From: JBCBKU01 sp965267475
GTDB lineage: Bacteria > Pseudomonadota > Alphaproteobacteria > Rhodobacterales > Rhodobacteraceae
Direction: 5' to 3'
DNA length: 64,000 bases
Assembly (NCBI GenBank): GCA_965267475.1
Contig: OZ254079.1
Span: 496,001-560,000 of the forward strand
Shown here: one piece after another, positions 17,033 to 25,122 of the stretch
How positions within the stretch are numbered: position 1 is the stretch's first letter
Layout: the number at the start of each line of letters is the position of its first letter
The notes under the pieces: generated by a model
Databases searched by the model: none
Seen by the model: only the letters and a program-made list of their open reading frames with translations
What the model was told of the DNA's origin: nothing
Made by a program: the position numbers and the translations under genes

Positions 17033-18628
17033 ATGGCTCCCAAAGTGCTCGTCTCAGACAAGCTTTCCGAAACCGCCGTCCAGATCTTCCGTGATCGGGG
17101 CATCGACGTGACGTTTGAACCCGGCCTTGGCAAAGACAAGGATCGGCTTGCAGAAGTGATCAAGGATTACGATGGGCTGGCGATCCGCTCGGCCACGAAA
17201 GTCACCGAGAAGATCCTAGATGCCGCCCCGAACCTGAAGGTGATCGGGCGGGCCGGGATTGGGACCGACAATATCGACAAGGTTGCCGCATCCAAAAAGG
17301 GTGTGATCGTGATGAACACACCGTTCGGCAACATGATCACCACCGCCGAACATGCCATCGCGATGATGTTCGCGGTTGCTCGGCAGATCCCCGAGGCAAG
17401 CGCTTCGACCCATGCCGGGAAATGGGAGAAGTCGAAGTTCATGGGGGTCGAGTTGTCGGGCAAGACCTTGGGCATCATCGGCTGCGGGAATATCGGGTCG
17501 ATCGTGGCGAACCGGGCGCTGGGACTGAAAATGAAGGTTCTGGCCCATGACAAGTATCTGAGCGACGACCGGGCCGACGAACTGGGGGTCACCAAGGTCG
17601 AGTTGGACGAGCTGTTGGCCCGCGCCGATTTTATCACGCTGCACACGCCCTTGACCGATGAGACGAAGAACATCCTGTCGCGGGATGCGCTTTCGGCCAC
17701 GAAGAAGGGTGTTCGGATCGTCAACTGCGCCCGGGGCGGGTTGGTCGATGAAGAGGCTTTGGCGGAGTTGCTGCAATCGGGCCATATCGCCGGTGCAGCC
17801 TTTGACGTCTTCGCGGTAGAACCTGCCGAGGACAATCCGCTGTTCAACTTGCCCAACGTGGTCTGCACCCCGCATCTGGGCGCGGCCACGACCGAGGCGC
17901 AGGAGAACGTGGCCCTTCAGGTGGCCGAGCAGATGTCGGATTACCTGCTGACGGGTGCCGTGACGAACGCGTTGAACATGCCCTCGGTCACGGCCGAGGA
18001 AGCCAAGGTAATGGGCCCCTGGGTGAAACTGGCCGAGCATCTGGGCGCCTTCATCGGGCAGTTAACCGACGAGCCGATCAAGGCGGTGAATATCCTGTAT
18101 AACGGGCTTGTCGCCGACATGAACACGGCGGCGCTGAACGCGGCGGCGACGGCGGGGATTATGCGGGCGAAGAACCCGGATGTGAACATGGTCTCGGCCC
18201 CGATGCTGGCGAAAGATCGCGGGATCGACATCACCACGACGACGCAGGCCAAGACCGGGGCGTTCGACGCCTATATCAAGCTGACCGTGGTCACCGACAA
18301 GCGCGAGCGGTCCATTGCGGGCACGGTCTTTTCCGACGGCAAGCCACGGTTCATCCAGATCAAGGGCATCAACATCGATGCCGAGATTGGGCGGCACATG
18401 CTTTATACGACAAATGAGGACGTGCCCGGCATCATCGGGGCGCTGGGCAACACCATGGGCGAGAATGGCGTGAACATCGCGAACTTTACGCTCGGCCGCG
18501 CGGATCGGGGCGGCGATGCCATCGCGCTTCTTTATGTCGACAACCCGATCCCCGATCCGGTTCTGTCGAAGCTGTGCGATACGGGGCTGTTCCAGTCGGT
18601 GCAGCCGTTGGAATTCGATGTGGCATAA
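17033..18628 (+). CDS. serA: D-3-phosphoglycerate dehydrogenase
   Basis: First step of serine synthesis: NAD-dependent oxidation of 3-phosphoglycerate. 531 aa, the long form. The N-terminal substrate/NAD domains carry the Rossmann motif GIIGCGNIGSIVANRAL, catalytic residues in NCARGGLVDEEAL, VEPAEDNPLF and TPHLGAATTEAQ. An intervening domain (about 320-450) and a C-terminal ACT domain (about 455-530: LYTTNEDVPGIIGALG), the usual serine-sensing site, follow. GAAAGGG precedes the ATG. Confidence 0.95.
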   Translation: MAPKVLVSDKLSETAVQIFRDRGIDVTFEPGLGKDKDRLAEVIKDYDGLAIRSATKVTEKILDAAPNLKVIGRAGIGTDNIDKVAASKKGVIVMNTPFGNMITTAEHAIAMMFAVARQIPEASASTHAGKWEKSKFMGVELSGKTLGIIGCGNIGSIVANRALGLKMKVLAHDKYLSDDRADELGVTKVELDELLARADFITLHTPLTDETKNILSRDALSATKKGVRIVNCARGGLVDEEALAELLQSGHIAGAAFDVFAVEPAEDNPLFNLPNVVCTPHLGAATTEAQENVALQVAEQMSDYLLTGAVTNALNMPSVTAEEAKVMGPWVKLAEHLGAFIGQLTDEPIKAVNILYNGLVADMNTAALNAAATAGIMRAKNPDVNMVSAPMLAKDRGIDITTTTQAKTGAFDAYIKLTVVTDKRERSIAGTVFSDGKPRFIQIKGINIDAEIGRHMLYTTNEDVPGIIGALGNTMGENGVNIANFTLGRADRGGDAIALLYVDNPIPDPVLSKLCDTGLFQSVQPLEFDVA

Positions 18629-18634
18629 GGAGAC

Positions 18635-19366
18635 ATGAGCCGGATCTATGCCATTGGCGACATTCATGGACATCTCGACAAGCTGCGGGGTGTTCATGAG
18701 TGGATCGAAGCCGACCGGGCGCGCACCGGCGATCGCGATGCCCTTGTCGTGCATCTGGGCGATCTGATCGACCGGGGACCGGACAGCCGCGGTGTCGTTC
18801 AGTATCTGATGGATGGGCAGGCACGGGGTGAGCCCTGGATTGTCGTGAAGGGCAATCACGATGCCTATTTGCCCCGGTTTGTCAGCCCGCATGAAGAATA
18901 CGGTCCGAACTGGATGTCGGATGGTATGGGCGGGCGGAAAACGCTGGAAAGCTATGGTTTGCGCCAGGGCATGCTGCAAAGCCGGGGCGGGCTGCGCGAC
19001 AAGGCCCGTGCCGAGATTCCCGAGGCGCATATCGCTTATCTGGACGGGCTGCCCCTGTATCACGAAACGCGGGATCTGATCCTTGTTCACGCCGGGATCC
19101 GCCCCGGATTGCCGATGAGCGATCAGGTCGAGGAAGACCTGATCTGGATCCGGGCCGAGTTTTTGAACGATACCCGCGATCACGGGAAGCTGATCGTGCA
19201 TGGCCACACACCGGTGGAACGGCCAGAACATCACGGCAACCGCGTTGCCTTGGACACAGGCGCGGGGTTCGGCCACGCCCTGACGGTGGCCGTGTTCGAG
19301 AGGCGAAAGTGCTGGGTTTTGGATCCGATGGGCCGGACCCCGTTGGAGCCCGCCACGCCATCTTGA
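18635..19366 (+). CDS. PPP-type metallophosphoesterase (serine/threonine phosphatase-like)
   Basis: 243 aa with the metal-binding motifs of the PPP family in order: GDIHGH (8-13), GDLIDRGPDS, GNHD, and the late His residues in LVHAGI and HGHTPV. Bacterial members include small protein phosphatases and diadenosine tetraphosphatases, and the substrate cannot be told here. The ATG lies 6 nt after serA with AAGGAGA in between, so co-transcription with serA is likely. Confidence 0.85.
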   Translation: MSRIYAIGDIHGHLDKLRGVHEWIEADRARTGDRDALVVHLGDLIDRGPDSRGVVQYLMDGQARGEPWIVVKGNHDAYLPRFVSPHEEYGPNWMSDGMGGRKTLESYGLRQGMLQSRGGLRDKARAEIPEAHIAYLDGLPLYHETRDLILVHAGIRPGLPMSDQVEEDLIWIRAEFLNDTRDHGKLIVHGHTPVERPEHHGNRVALDTGAGFGHALTVAVFERRKCWVLDPMGRTPLEPATPS

Positions 19367-19490
19367 TCTGCCGTTTCTTGTACCTCGTGACCATTTGTGA
19401 CGCCCGGAACGCGTGACAGAACGGGCGGCGCGCACCATATTTTCCTGAAACGGCCGGGTTTGCCCCGGAAAGATGGAAGGAGCGAGTCCC

Positions 19491-20606
19491 ATGACAAACC
19501 GCCAATTTCTGTTCCGCGTCAGCGTCATTACATCGGCGGTTGTTCTGGCGGGTCTGGTCTGGAGCGGGGTGCCGCGTCTGATCGGCGATCTGGTTGCCTC
19601 GGAAGCGGGGGCCCGCGAATCCAGCGCGCGCGGTGAACTGCCTGCCGCCGAGCAACGCATGATCGACACATTCCAGACGGCCCAGCAAAGCGTCGTCTTC
19701 ATCGGAACGGCGCGGGACATGATCAACCCCATGTCGATGATGGCCGAGCGTGTGCCGCAGGGCACGGGGTCGGGCTTTGTCTGGGACGACCAGGGTCACA
19801 TCATCACCAACAACCATGTGATCGAGGGCGCCGCCGAGACATTCGTGAGGATGTCTGACGGATCGGCGGCCATGGCCACGCTTGTCGGCGCCTCGCCCGC
19901 GCATGATCTGGCCGTTCTGAAAGTGGACGGTGCCATGGCACCGCCTGTGCCGATCGCAACGACAGGTGAAATCCAGGTGGGTCAGACGGTCATGGCGATC
20001 GGGAACCCGTTCGGTCTGGACTGGACGCTGACCACCGGTGTCGTTTCCGCGCTGGACCGGGATATCCCGGGCGAGCGGGGACAGGTTCTGCGCGGTGCGA
20101 TCCAGACCGATGCGGCGATTAACCCCGGGAATTCCGGCGGACCGCTTCTGGACAGCGCGGGGCGGCTGATCGGGGTGAACACGGCCATTTTCTCACCCTC
20201 GGGCGGAAGCGCCGGGATCGGCTTTGCCGTGCCGGTCGATGTGGTGAACCGGGTGGTGCCGCAGTTGATCGCCACGGGGCGATATACGCCGCCGCGACTT
20301 GGGATCATGATCGATCAGCGGATCAACGACATGATGCGCAGCCGCGGCTTCGGGGGCGTTCTGGTCCTGGGGATCGAGCCCGGATCGGGGGCCGACCTGG
20401 CCGGCATGATGGCGGCCCGCGTCACGGAAGACGGGCAGATCGTCCCGGGCGATGTGATTGTGGGCATCAACGGGGTGCAGATCACCCGGTCGTCCGATCT
20501 TGCGGCCGCGCTGGATGAGTACCGCCCCGGCGATACCGTGACCGTCCGGGTGTTCCGCGATGCACGTCCCTTGGAATTTCAGGTAACGCTGGACGCCCCT
20601 GCCTGA
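19491..20606 (+). CDS. S1C-family trypsin-like serine protease with PDZ domain (DegP/HtrA-like)
   Basis: 371 aa. One N-terminal membrane anchor or uncleaved signal (about 8-26) places the protease in the periplasm. Catalytic triad: His109 (TNNHVIEG), Asp139 (AHDLAVLK) and Ser215 (NPGNSGGPLL). A single PDZ domain spans about 275-365 (GDVIVGINGVQITRSSDL). This is the DegS/HtrA layout for envelope stress. The start is the ATG at 19491 with GGAAGGAG upstream; an ATG 18 nt earlier lies in the Shine-Dalgarno. Confidence 0.9.
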   Translation: MTNRQFLFRVSVITSAVVLAGLVWSGVPRLIGDLVASEAGARESSARGELPAAEQRMIDTFQTAQQSVVFIGTARDMINPMSMMAERVPQGTGSGFVWDDQGHIITNNHVIEGAAETFVRMSDGSAAMATLVGASPAHDLAVLKVDGAMAPPVPIATTGEIQVGQTVMAIGNPFGLDWTLTTGVVSALDRDIPGERGQVLRGAIQTDAAINPGNSGGPLLDSAGRLIGVNTAIFSPSGGSAGIGFAVPVDVVNRVVPQLIATGRYTPPRLGIMIDQRINDMMRSRGFGGVLVLGIEPGSGADLAGMMAARVTEDGQIVPGDVIVGINGVQITRSSDLAAALDEYRPGDTVTVRVFRDARPLEFQVTLDAPA

Positions 20607-20631
20607 GGGCGCCATCCCCCGATCAGACGGG

Positions 20632-21660
20632 TCAGCCGCCTGTCAGAAGCGCGGCTTCGAAGGTCCGCAGTTCGGGCCGGACGAAGCCCGGCTTTTCCCC
20701 GGTCTCCGCGCCTGACAGGTCCCGGTCGAGAAGTTGGTCGGCAGGGAGGCGGTCAGTTCCGGGATAAAGGCTTTCAGCCTCAAGCCCGTTCACGAACAGG
20801 ATCTCATGCCGGTCCAGAAGCAGGTGGCGATAGACCGGGCGCCGCGTCGCGTCGCGATAGATGGTCGTGCCATTGATCAGGTTCTTCGCGCTGACCAGAA
20901 CTTCGCCCGTGCCGAACAGAAGGTTGGACCGGGCAGACGAGATCACGACCCGGTGGAGCGGTGACAAAACCGTTTCGCGGCTCGGGCAGGCCGGCCCAAG
21001 GGCGCCGGGTTTCATCACGACGGGTCTGAGCTCGGGGAAGAACATGAGCTCGGTCGCGCTTGGTGCGCGCGCGCCGGTCCAGCGAATGGGTTGGGGGCCG
21101 TTATCCTTCGTCAGGACGAGGTCGCCAACTTTCAGATCCTCAATGGCGACGGGACCGGTCGGTGTCTCGACCATTGCGCCGTCGGTATAGCATGGGACGT
21201 CACTGACCGGCGTGTCCTGACCATCTGCGCTGCTTGCGACTTCGTAAGTCGTGCCGGGCGTCGGCAGGACCGAGCCCGAGATGCCCACATTGACGCCGTC
21301 GATGCGGATAACCCAAAAGGTCTCGCCCGTGGTCGTAGTGAAGGCAAATTCCAGCTCGATCTGGTCGCCGACACTGAAGGACTGGCCGTTGATCGTGACC
21401 GCCTGGGTCAGCACCTGGTCATTGTTGGCGGTCGAGGAAGAAGATCCATCGCCGGTCGGGTCGATATAACCATCGTCAAATTCATTGTCGGCTGAACCAA
21501 CAGGGTTGCCGTCATCGTCCTGCACGTCGACCACCGTCAGCACGGCGCCCGCGTTCAGCGAGAAGGTGGTGCCCACCGGATAGCTGACCGTGTTGTTGGT
21601 GCTCGCGCCGCTCCACTGGTCGAACCCATAGATCGGAACGGTGAAATTGAAGATGGCCAT
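20632..21660 (-). CDS. Hint-domain protein
   Basis: 342 aa, start at the ATG at 21660 (GGAG 7 nt upstream). Residues 1-145 are Asp/Thr/Ser-rich and beta-like, resembling a secreted module. A Hint (hedgehog/intein) domain follows from about Cys157: CYTDGAMVETPTGPVAIEDL, VGDLVLTKDNGPQPIRW, then VSAKNLINGTTIYRD. Roseobacters carry many such proteins, probably self-processing, of unknown role. No classical signal peptide is seen; type I export is possible but no transporter is adjacent. Confidence 0.8.
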   Translation of the reverse strand: MAIFNFTVPIYGFDQWSGASTNNTVSYPVGTTFSLNAGAVLTVVDVQDDDGNPVGSADNEFDDGYIDPTGDGSSSSTANNDQVLTQAVTINGQSFSVGDQIELEFAFTTTTGETFWVIRIDGVNVGISGSVLPTPGTTYEVASSADGQDTPVSDVPCYTDGAMVETPTGPVAIEDLKVGDLVLTKDNGPQPIRWTGARAPSATELMFFPELRPVVMKPGALGPACPSRETVLSPLHRVVISSARSNLLFGTGEVLVSAKNLINGTTIYRDATRRPVYRHLLLDRHEILFVNGLEAESLYPGTDRLPADQLLDRDLSGAETGEKPGFVRPELRTFEAALLTGG

Positions 21661-21736
21661 GACAGGCTCCGCACGCGTTAAACTCAACCCGGCGATAGCT
21701 GTTGGATCTGGCTTTTCTGTGGCGCCGGGCAGGCGT

Positions 21737-22291
21737 TCAGGCCTTATCGCGGAATTCGATCAGCGGGCTTTGGCCGGGGGCTTCGTCCGGCGGCAGAAGA
21801 TCTTCGAGGAAAAAGCCGGTCAACTGGGCGCGGTTGGCCAGGCCCGACTTGCGGTAGACAGATGTGGCATGTTGTCGAACCGTCGCCTCGGCGCAATCCC
21901 TGAGCCCGGCGATTTCCTTGTGGGACAGGCCCTTGAGCATGAACCCGGCAATGTCGGCTTCGGCATCGGTCAGCCCCCAGTCGCGAAACTGCACCGCGAT
22001 GGCCTGGCTGAGCCCGTCGATATGGGTGCGTGCGGCATCGCGCCATTTGGCGCTTTCGGTTCGGGCGCGGCTGAGGTCGCGCAGAAAGTCGTCATGTTCG
22101 CGGCGCAGATCCCGTGCGTCGTTGGATGCGACCACGGTCAAGAACACCGCGCCGGCCAGCAGGATGACTTCAAAGATGTCCACCGTCAGGCTGATCGCAT
22201 CGAACGGTTCGTCCGAGCGAAGCTGTTCCACCAGCAGGATGGTGGCGTAGAGCGTGATGGCCGCAAGCGCGACAAGGGTGGTTCGGCGCAT
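21737..22291 (-). CDS. Membrane-tethered LuxR-type helix-turn-helix protein
   Basis: 184 aa. Two hydrophobic segments at about 4-22 and 38-56 are followed by a charged linker (RREHDDFLRDLSRARTESAKW). A LuxR-type HTH occupies about 105-165: GLTDAEADIAGFMLKGLSHKEIA, then AEATVRQHATSVYRKSGL and NRAQLTGFFLEDLL. This is a DNA-binding domain held at the inner membrane with no visible sensor domain. It has no receiver. Genes on both sides are secreted proteins that could be its targets, which is inference. Confidence 0.8.
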   Translation of the reverse strand: MRRTTLVALAAITLYATILLVEQLRSDEPFDAISLTVDIFEVILLAGAVFLTVVASNDARDLRREHDDFLRDLSRARTESAKWRDAARTHIDGLSQAIAVQFRDWGLTDAEADIAGFMLKGLSHKEIAGLRDCAEATVRQHATSVYRKSGLANRAQLTGFFLEDLLPPDEAPGQSPLIEFRDKA

Positions 22292-22357
22292 AGGCGGCCC
22301 CCGTGGCTGATTTGGGACAGGATAGCGCCCGAGCCGTCGGACGCTATCCCGCAGATG

Positions 22358-23122
22358 TTAGGGGGTGCGGAAGAAGGACGCCCCGGCGATCGTCTGGTTG
22401 CCGCTGTCCTCGATCGCGATGATTTCCAGTTCATAAACCGTGTCTGGTTCGAGGAATTCCGGCGGGACAGGCAGGTTTGTGACCCCGGGCCCCACGCGCA
22501 CGTCGTAGATCGGGGTGGCGAAACTGTCATTGTTGCCCTCGTAGCTCTCGTTCACCAGGATCACCTGGTACCCCGATATCGTGACGGGTCGCCCGTCGCG
22601 GCTTTGGGTCGTGGGGGTCCAGCTGACCGTCAGGTTGGAGGGGTCTGCCAGGGGCAGGTCGCTGTCCTCGTCCTGAGTGGTCGCGGGGGTCAGGATCTCT
22701 GGCGGCAGAGGGACGATGGTTGAGAACCGCGCTTCCCCGATCAGCGGTGTGCCGTCGGTTGCTTCGCCCCGCGCGATATAGGTGCCTTCGGGAAACGCCG
22801 CGACCAGATCGTCATAGTTGAAGTCTTCGTATTCGGGTTCGTTGGATTCAAAGAAGATCGAGGCGACGCCGAGCTCGCCCACTTTGCCCTTGGGTTCGAC
22901 CGAGAAGATTTCCGAGCCATCGGGGGCAAAAACGCAAAGGACGCGCCAGGCGTGGTCGTCGAAGGACCCGTGGACGCCGATATCGCCGTCGGCGGCGTTG
23001 TCTTCGATATAAAGCCGGGCGTGGCCAAGCTCGGTCGCGGAGTCGGACGGCGCGGGGCAGGCGGCGTGGGCAAGGCTGGCGGATATGCTGAGCATGAGTG
23101 CAAGGGGGAGGGGGGTCTTCAT
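22358..23122 (-). CDS. Secreted protein of unknown function with fibronectin-like C-terminal region
   Basis: 254 aa; start at the ATG at 23122 with GAAGGAG upstream. Signal peptide MKTPLPLALMLSISASLAHA. Middle: an acidic beta-rich domain with two cysteines near residues 20 and 62. The C-terminal 90 residues (NLTVSWTPTTQSRDGRPVTISGYQVILVNE... DTVYELEIIAIE) look like a fibronectin type III fold. Function not recognised. Upstream gene on the same strand ends 79 nt away. Confidence 0.7.
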   Translation of the reverse strand: MKTPLPLALMLSISASLAHAACPAPSDSATELGHARLYIEDNAADGDIGVHGSFDDHAWRVLCVFAPDGSEIFSVEPKGKVGELGVASIFFESNEPEYEDFNYDDLVAAFPEGTYIARGEATDGTPLIGEARFSTIVPLPPEILTPATTQDEDSDLPLADPSNLTVSWTPTTQSRDGRPVTISGYQVILVNESYEGNNDSFATPIYDVRVGPGVTNLPVPPEFLEPDTVYELEIIAIEDSGNQTIAGASFFRTP

Positions 23123-23201
23123 GGGTCGCTCCTTCGGGTTTGGGTGCGACCAAGAAATGGGTGAAGCTGTGATGAGGCCAGCCGACAGATGTGGTGTCCG
23201 A

Positions 23202-23879
23202 CTAGTGTGGCGCCAGGCGTTGGCGTATTTCACCGTTTTCCAGGACCGCGTCCTGCCGGGGATCGTGTCGCGCGGTGTCCAGCATGGCTGATGCCAGTTC
23301 GTCCGCGGTCACGCCAATCGAAGGCATAAGCCGCTGGATCGGAACGAACAGGTGGTCGGCGAGCTTCCATGAGGATCGCGGGCCGGATGGCGCGATATAG
23401 CCGGGACGGAACGCGAACCGGCGCGCCAAGCTTGCGTTGAACAGGGCGGTTTCCGCCTGACCCTTGATCCGCAGGGCAAAGGACGGCCCGCCCCCATCCG
23501 GGCGTGCGCCCTGAGCCGAGAACAAGCAAAACGTTGCCAGGGGCGTTTCCGCCTCGGCGGCTTCAAGCAGGGCCCTCAGCCAGGCAACGGTGATCGTTTC
23601 GTATTCGGTGCGGCTGACGCGGCTGGAATAGGTGGCCAGGCAATGAAAAACCGTATCCACGCCGCCGAGGTGGGGCTGCCATTGGTCAGATGTGCCGAAG
23701 GCGTCGAAGGTGATTTCCGTCAGCTTGGGATGGGTCTGCCCTGTCTGGCGGCGGCCAAGCGAGCGCACTTCAACCACGTCATCTGCGTTCAAAAGCGCGC
23801 CCAGAACAGCGCTTCCGACCATTCCGGTGGCGCCGGTCAAAAGGACGCGGCCAAGCGGGTGAGGTGAACTGTCCGACAT
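23202..23879 (-). CDS. NAD(P)-binding short-chain/epimerase-like protein
   Basis: 225 aa with an N-terminal Rossmann motif LLTGATGMVGSAVLGALL and a VFHCLATYSS segment, ending in short helices. This is the YbjT/NAD-epimerase-like group. The substrate is not evident; YxxxK is not clear, so it may bind nucleotide without classic SDR catalysis. It lies 9 nt downstream of the SRPBCC gene on the same strand and probably shares its TetR-controlled promoter. Confidence 0.75.
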   Translation of the reverse strand: MSDSSPHPLGRVLLTGATGMVGSAVLGALLNADDVVEVRSLGRRQTGQTHPKLTEITFDAFGTSDQWQPHLGGVDTVFHCLATYSSRVSRTEYETITVAWLRALLEAAEAETPLATFCLFSAQGARPDGGGPSFALRIKGQAETALFNASLARRFAFRPGYIAPSGPRSSWKLADHLFVPIQRLMPSIGVTADELASAMLDTARHDPRQDAVLENGEIRQRLAPH

Positions 23880-23888
23880 CCCGATGGC

Positions 23889-24368
23889 TCAGGCGCTGGC
23901 GCGCCGTTGCTCGACCTCTTGCTTCAAGGACCGGTTGAAGGCCTGGTACCCTGCGGTGCAGGTCTTCGCCAGCGTGCCGCCCATAAGCCATGTCAGTCCG
24001 CCCCAGAATTCGTCGGTCTGGACAAAACGCGTCTTGTCGTCCTCCGCCGGTTCAACGCGGAAATGGTGGTTGTCGCGAATGCCGCCGGGGAATGTGTCGG
24101 ACCAATGAAATTCAGAGCCGTCTGTGACGGTGATCCTGTGCTTGATCGGTGTGAATTTCTCTCGCTTCGGGTTCATCTGGAACACCGCTTCGATCTCAGT
24201 GCCGTCGGCGATGTCGCCGTGAACCTTGATCATGAAGGCCGCCCAGTTTGCATAGCTGGCGGTGTCGGTCAGGACAGTCCAGACATCCTGGGGTGCGGCG
24301 TCGATCATGATGTCGGTGTACATCTTTCGGTGCGACAGGCTGATCCGTTCGATCTTTGCGGTTTCCAC
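23889..24368 (-). CDS. SRPBCC (START-like) family protein
   Basis: 159 aa lipid/hydrophobe-binding fold. Seen: IMIDAAPQDVWTVLTDTASYANWAAF at the start of the domain, EFHWSDTFPGGIRDNHHFRVEPAEDDKTRFVQTDEF in the middle, and a long C-terminal helix (FNRSLKQEVEQRR). I choose GTG at 24368 (VETAKIERISLSHRK), which has GAAGGGG 5 nt upstream; the frame is open to 24428 but that would run across the operator region. Divergent from a TetR gene. Confidence 0.78.
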   Translation of the reverse strand: METAKIERISLSHRKMYTDIMIDAAPQDVWTVLTDTASYANWAAFMIKVHGDIADGTEIEAVFQMNPKREKFTPIKHRITVTDGSEFHWSDTFPGGIRDNHHFRVEPAEDDKTRFVQTDEFWGGLTWLMGGTLAKTCTAGYQAFNRSLKQEVEQRRASA

Positions 24369-24390
24369 GGCGGCCCCTTCGGTCAGTTTG

Positions 24391-24441
24391 TTTACATATC
24401 GCGCTAATATGTAAAATTGACAAAACAAGCCGGTTTGTCAA
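24391..24441. promoter_or_regulatory. Two tandem 25-bp palindromes: likely TetR operators
   Basis: Site 1: TTTACATAT, 7 nt, ATATGTAAA (24391-24415), a perfect 9-bp inverted repeat. Site 2: TTGACAAA, 9 nt, TTTGTCAA (24417-24441), a perfect 8-bp repeat; its left arm also looks like a -35 box. Both lie in the divergent gap between the SRPBCC gene and the TetR gene, which is where an autoregulating TetR would bind. The two sites have different arm sequences, so one may serve another factor. Confidence 0.65.
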
Positions 24442-24451
24442 GATACCGCGT

Positions 24452-25009
24452 ATGGATAAAAGGAAGAGAAAAATCGCGCAGGCGGCCATCCGGGTCTATG
24501 GGCTGAAAGGTGTGCGCCGGACGACGATGTCGGATATCGCGTCAGAGGCGTCCGTCACCCGGCAGACCGTGTACAACACATTTCCCAATACTGACGCCGT
24601 CCTGCGGGGCGCAATCCGGCTTTACATCGGCGATCAGTGGGCCGCGATCACTAAGGCCTGGGGCGCGTGCGAGACACTGGATGACAAGCTAGATGTCTTG
24701 CTTCAACGATTTGCAATGGACCCCTGGGACTTCCTGAACACCTCCGAAGCAGCGGCCGAGCTGGAGCGCGGCTTCAACGCGGCGGGCCGTGCTGAGATCG
24801 AAGAGGCGCGCCTTGGCTTCCGGGGGGATATTGCGGCGCTGTTCGCGCCCTGGGAAGATCAGTTGATTGCGCAGGGGACCAGCCCGCTTGCCGTGTCCGA
24901 TTTCATCAGCGCCGCGATCGAGGGGATCAAATACAACAACCGGACCCGTGACGACATGGAGCTGGCGGTGGCCACGTTGAAGGCCAGTGTTCTGGCGCTG
25001 ACCCGATAG
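24452..25009 (+). CDS. TetR-family transcriptional regulator
   Basis: 185 aa; start at ATG 24452 (MDKRKRKIAQAAIRVYGLKG). The N-terminal HTH reads RRTTMSDIASEASVTRQTVYNTFPNTDAVL, typical of TetR, and the all-helical C-terminal domain binds an unknown ligand. Divergent from the SRPBCC/NAD-binding pair, with paired palindromes between, so repression of those two genes and of itself is the simplest reading. The frame extends upstream to a TTG at 24356, through the operators, which I reject. Confidence 0.88.
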   Translation: MDKRKRKIAQAAIRVYGLKGVRRTTMSDIASEASVTRQTVYNTFPNTDAVLRGAIRLYIGDQWAAITKAWGACETLDDKLDVLLQRFAMDPWDFLNTSEAAAELERGFNAAGRAEIEEARLGFRGDIAALFAPWEDQLIAQGTSPLAVSDFISAAIEGIKYNNRTRDDMELAVATLKASVLALTR

Positions 25010-25036
25010 GCGCCAGCGGTGCAGCGCCGCGGACAG

Positions 25037-25075
25037 AAAAAGGCCCCGCCCTTCTTTGCTGGAGGGGACGGGGCC
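25037..25075 (-). terminator. Rho-independent terminator of ccrM
   Basis: On the minus strand GGCCCCG (from 25075) and CGGGGCC (to 25042) pair, extended by a GAGGGG/CCCTTC stem with one bulged A. A run of five T (25041-25037) follows. It is 48 nt downstream of the ccrM stop and between convergent ccrM and tetR. Confidence 0.8.
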
Positions 25076-25122
25076 AAGTTAGCGTGCCGTGGTTGCGGCC
25101 ACAGGCACGGGCGGTAACGGTA

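Noticed and set aside
18062..19765. 567-codon open frame on the minus strand
   Set aside because: It is antisense to serA and the phosphatase gene, whose products are clearly recognisable; the predicted protein has no family features and no Shine-Dalgarno.
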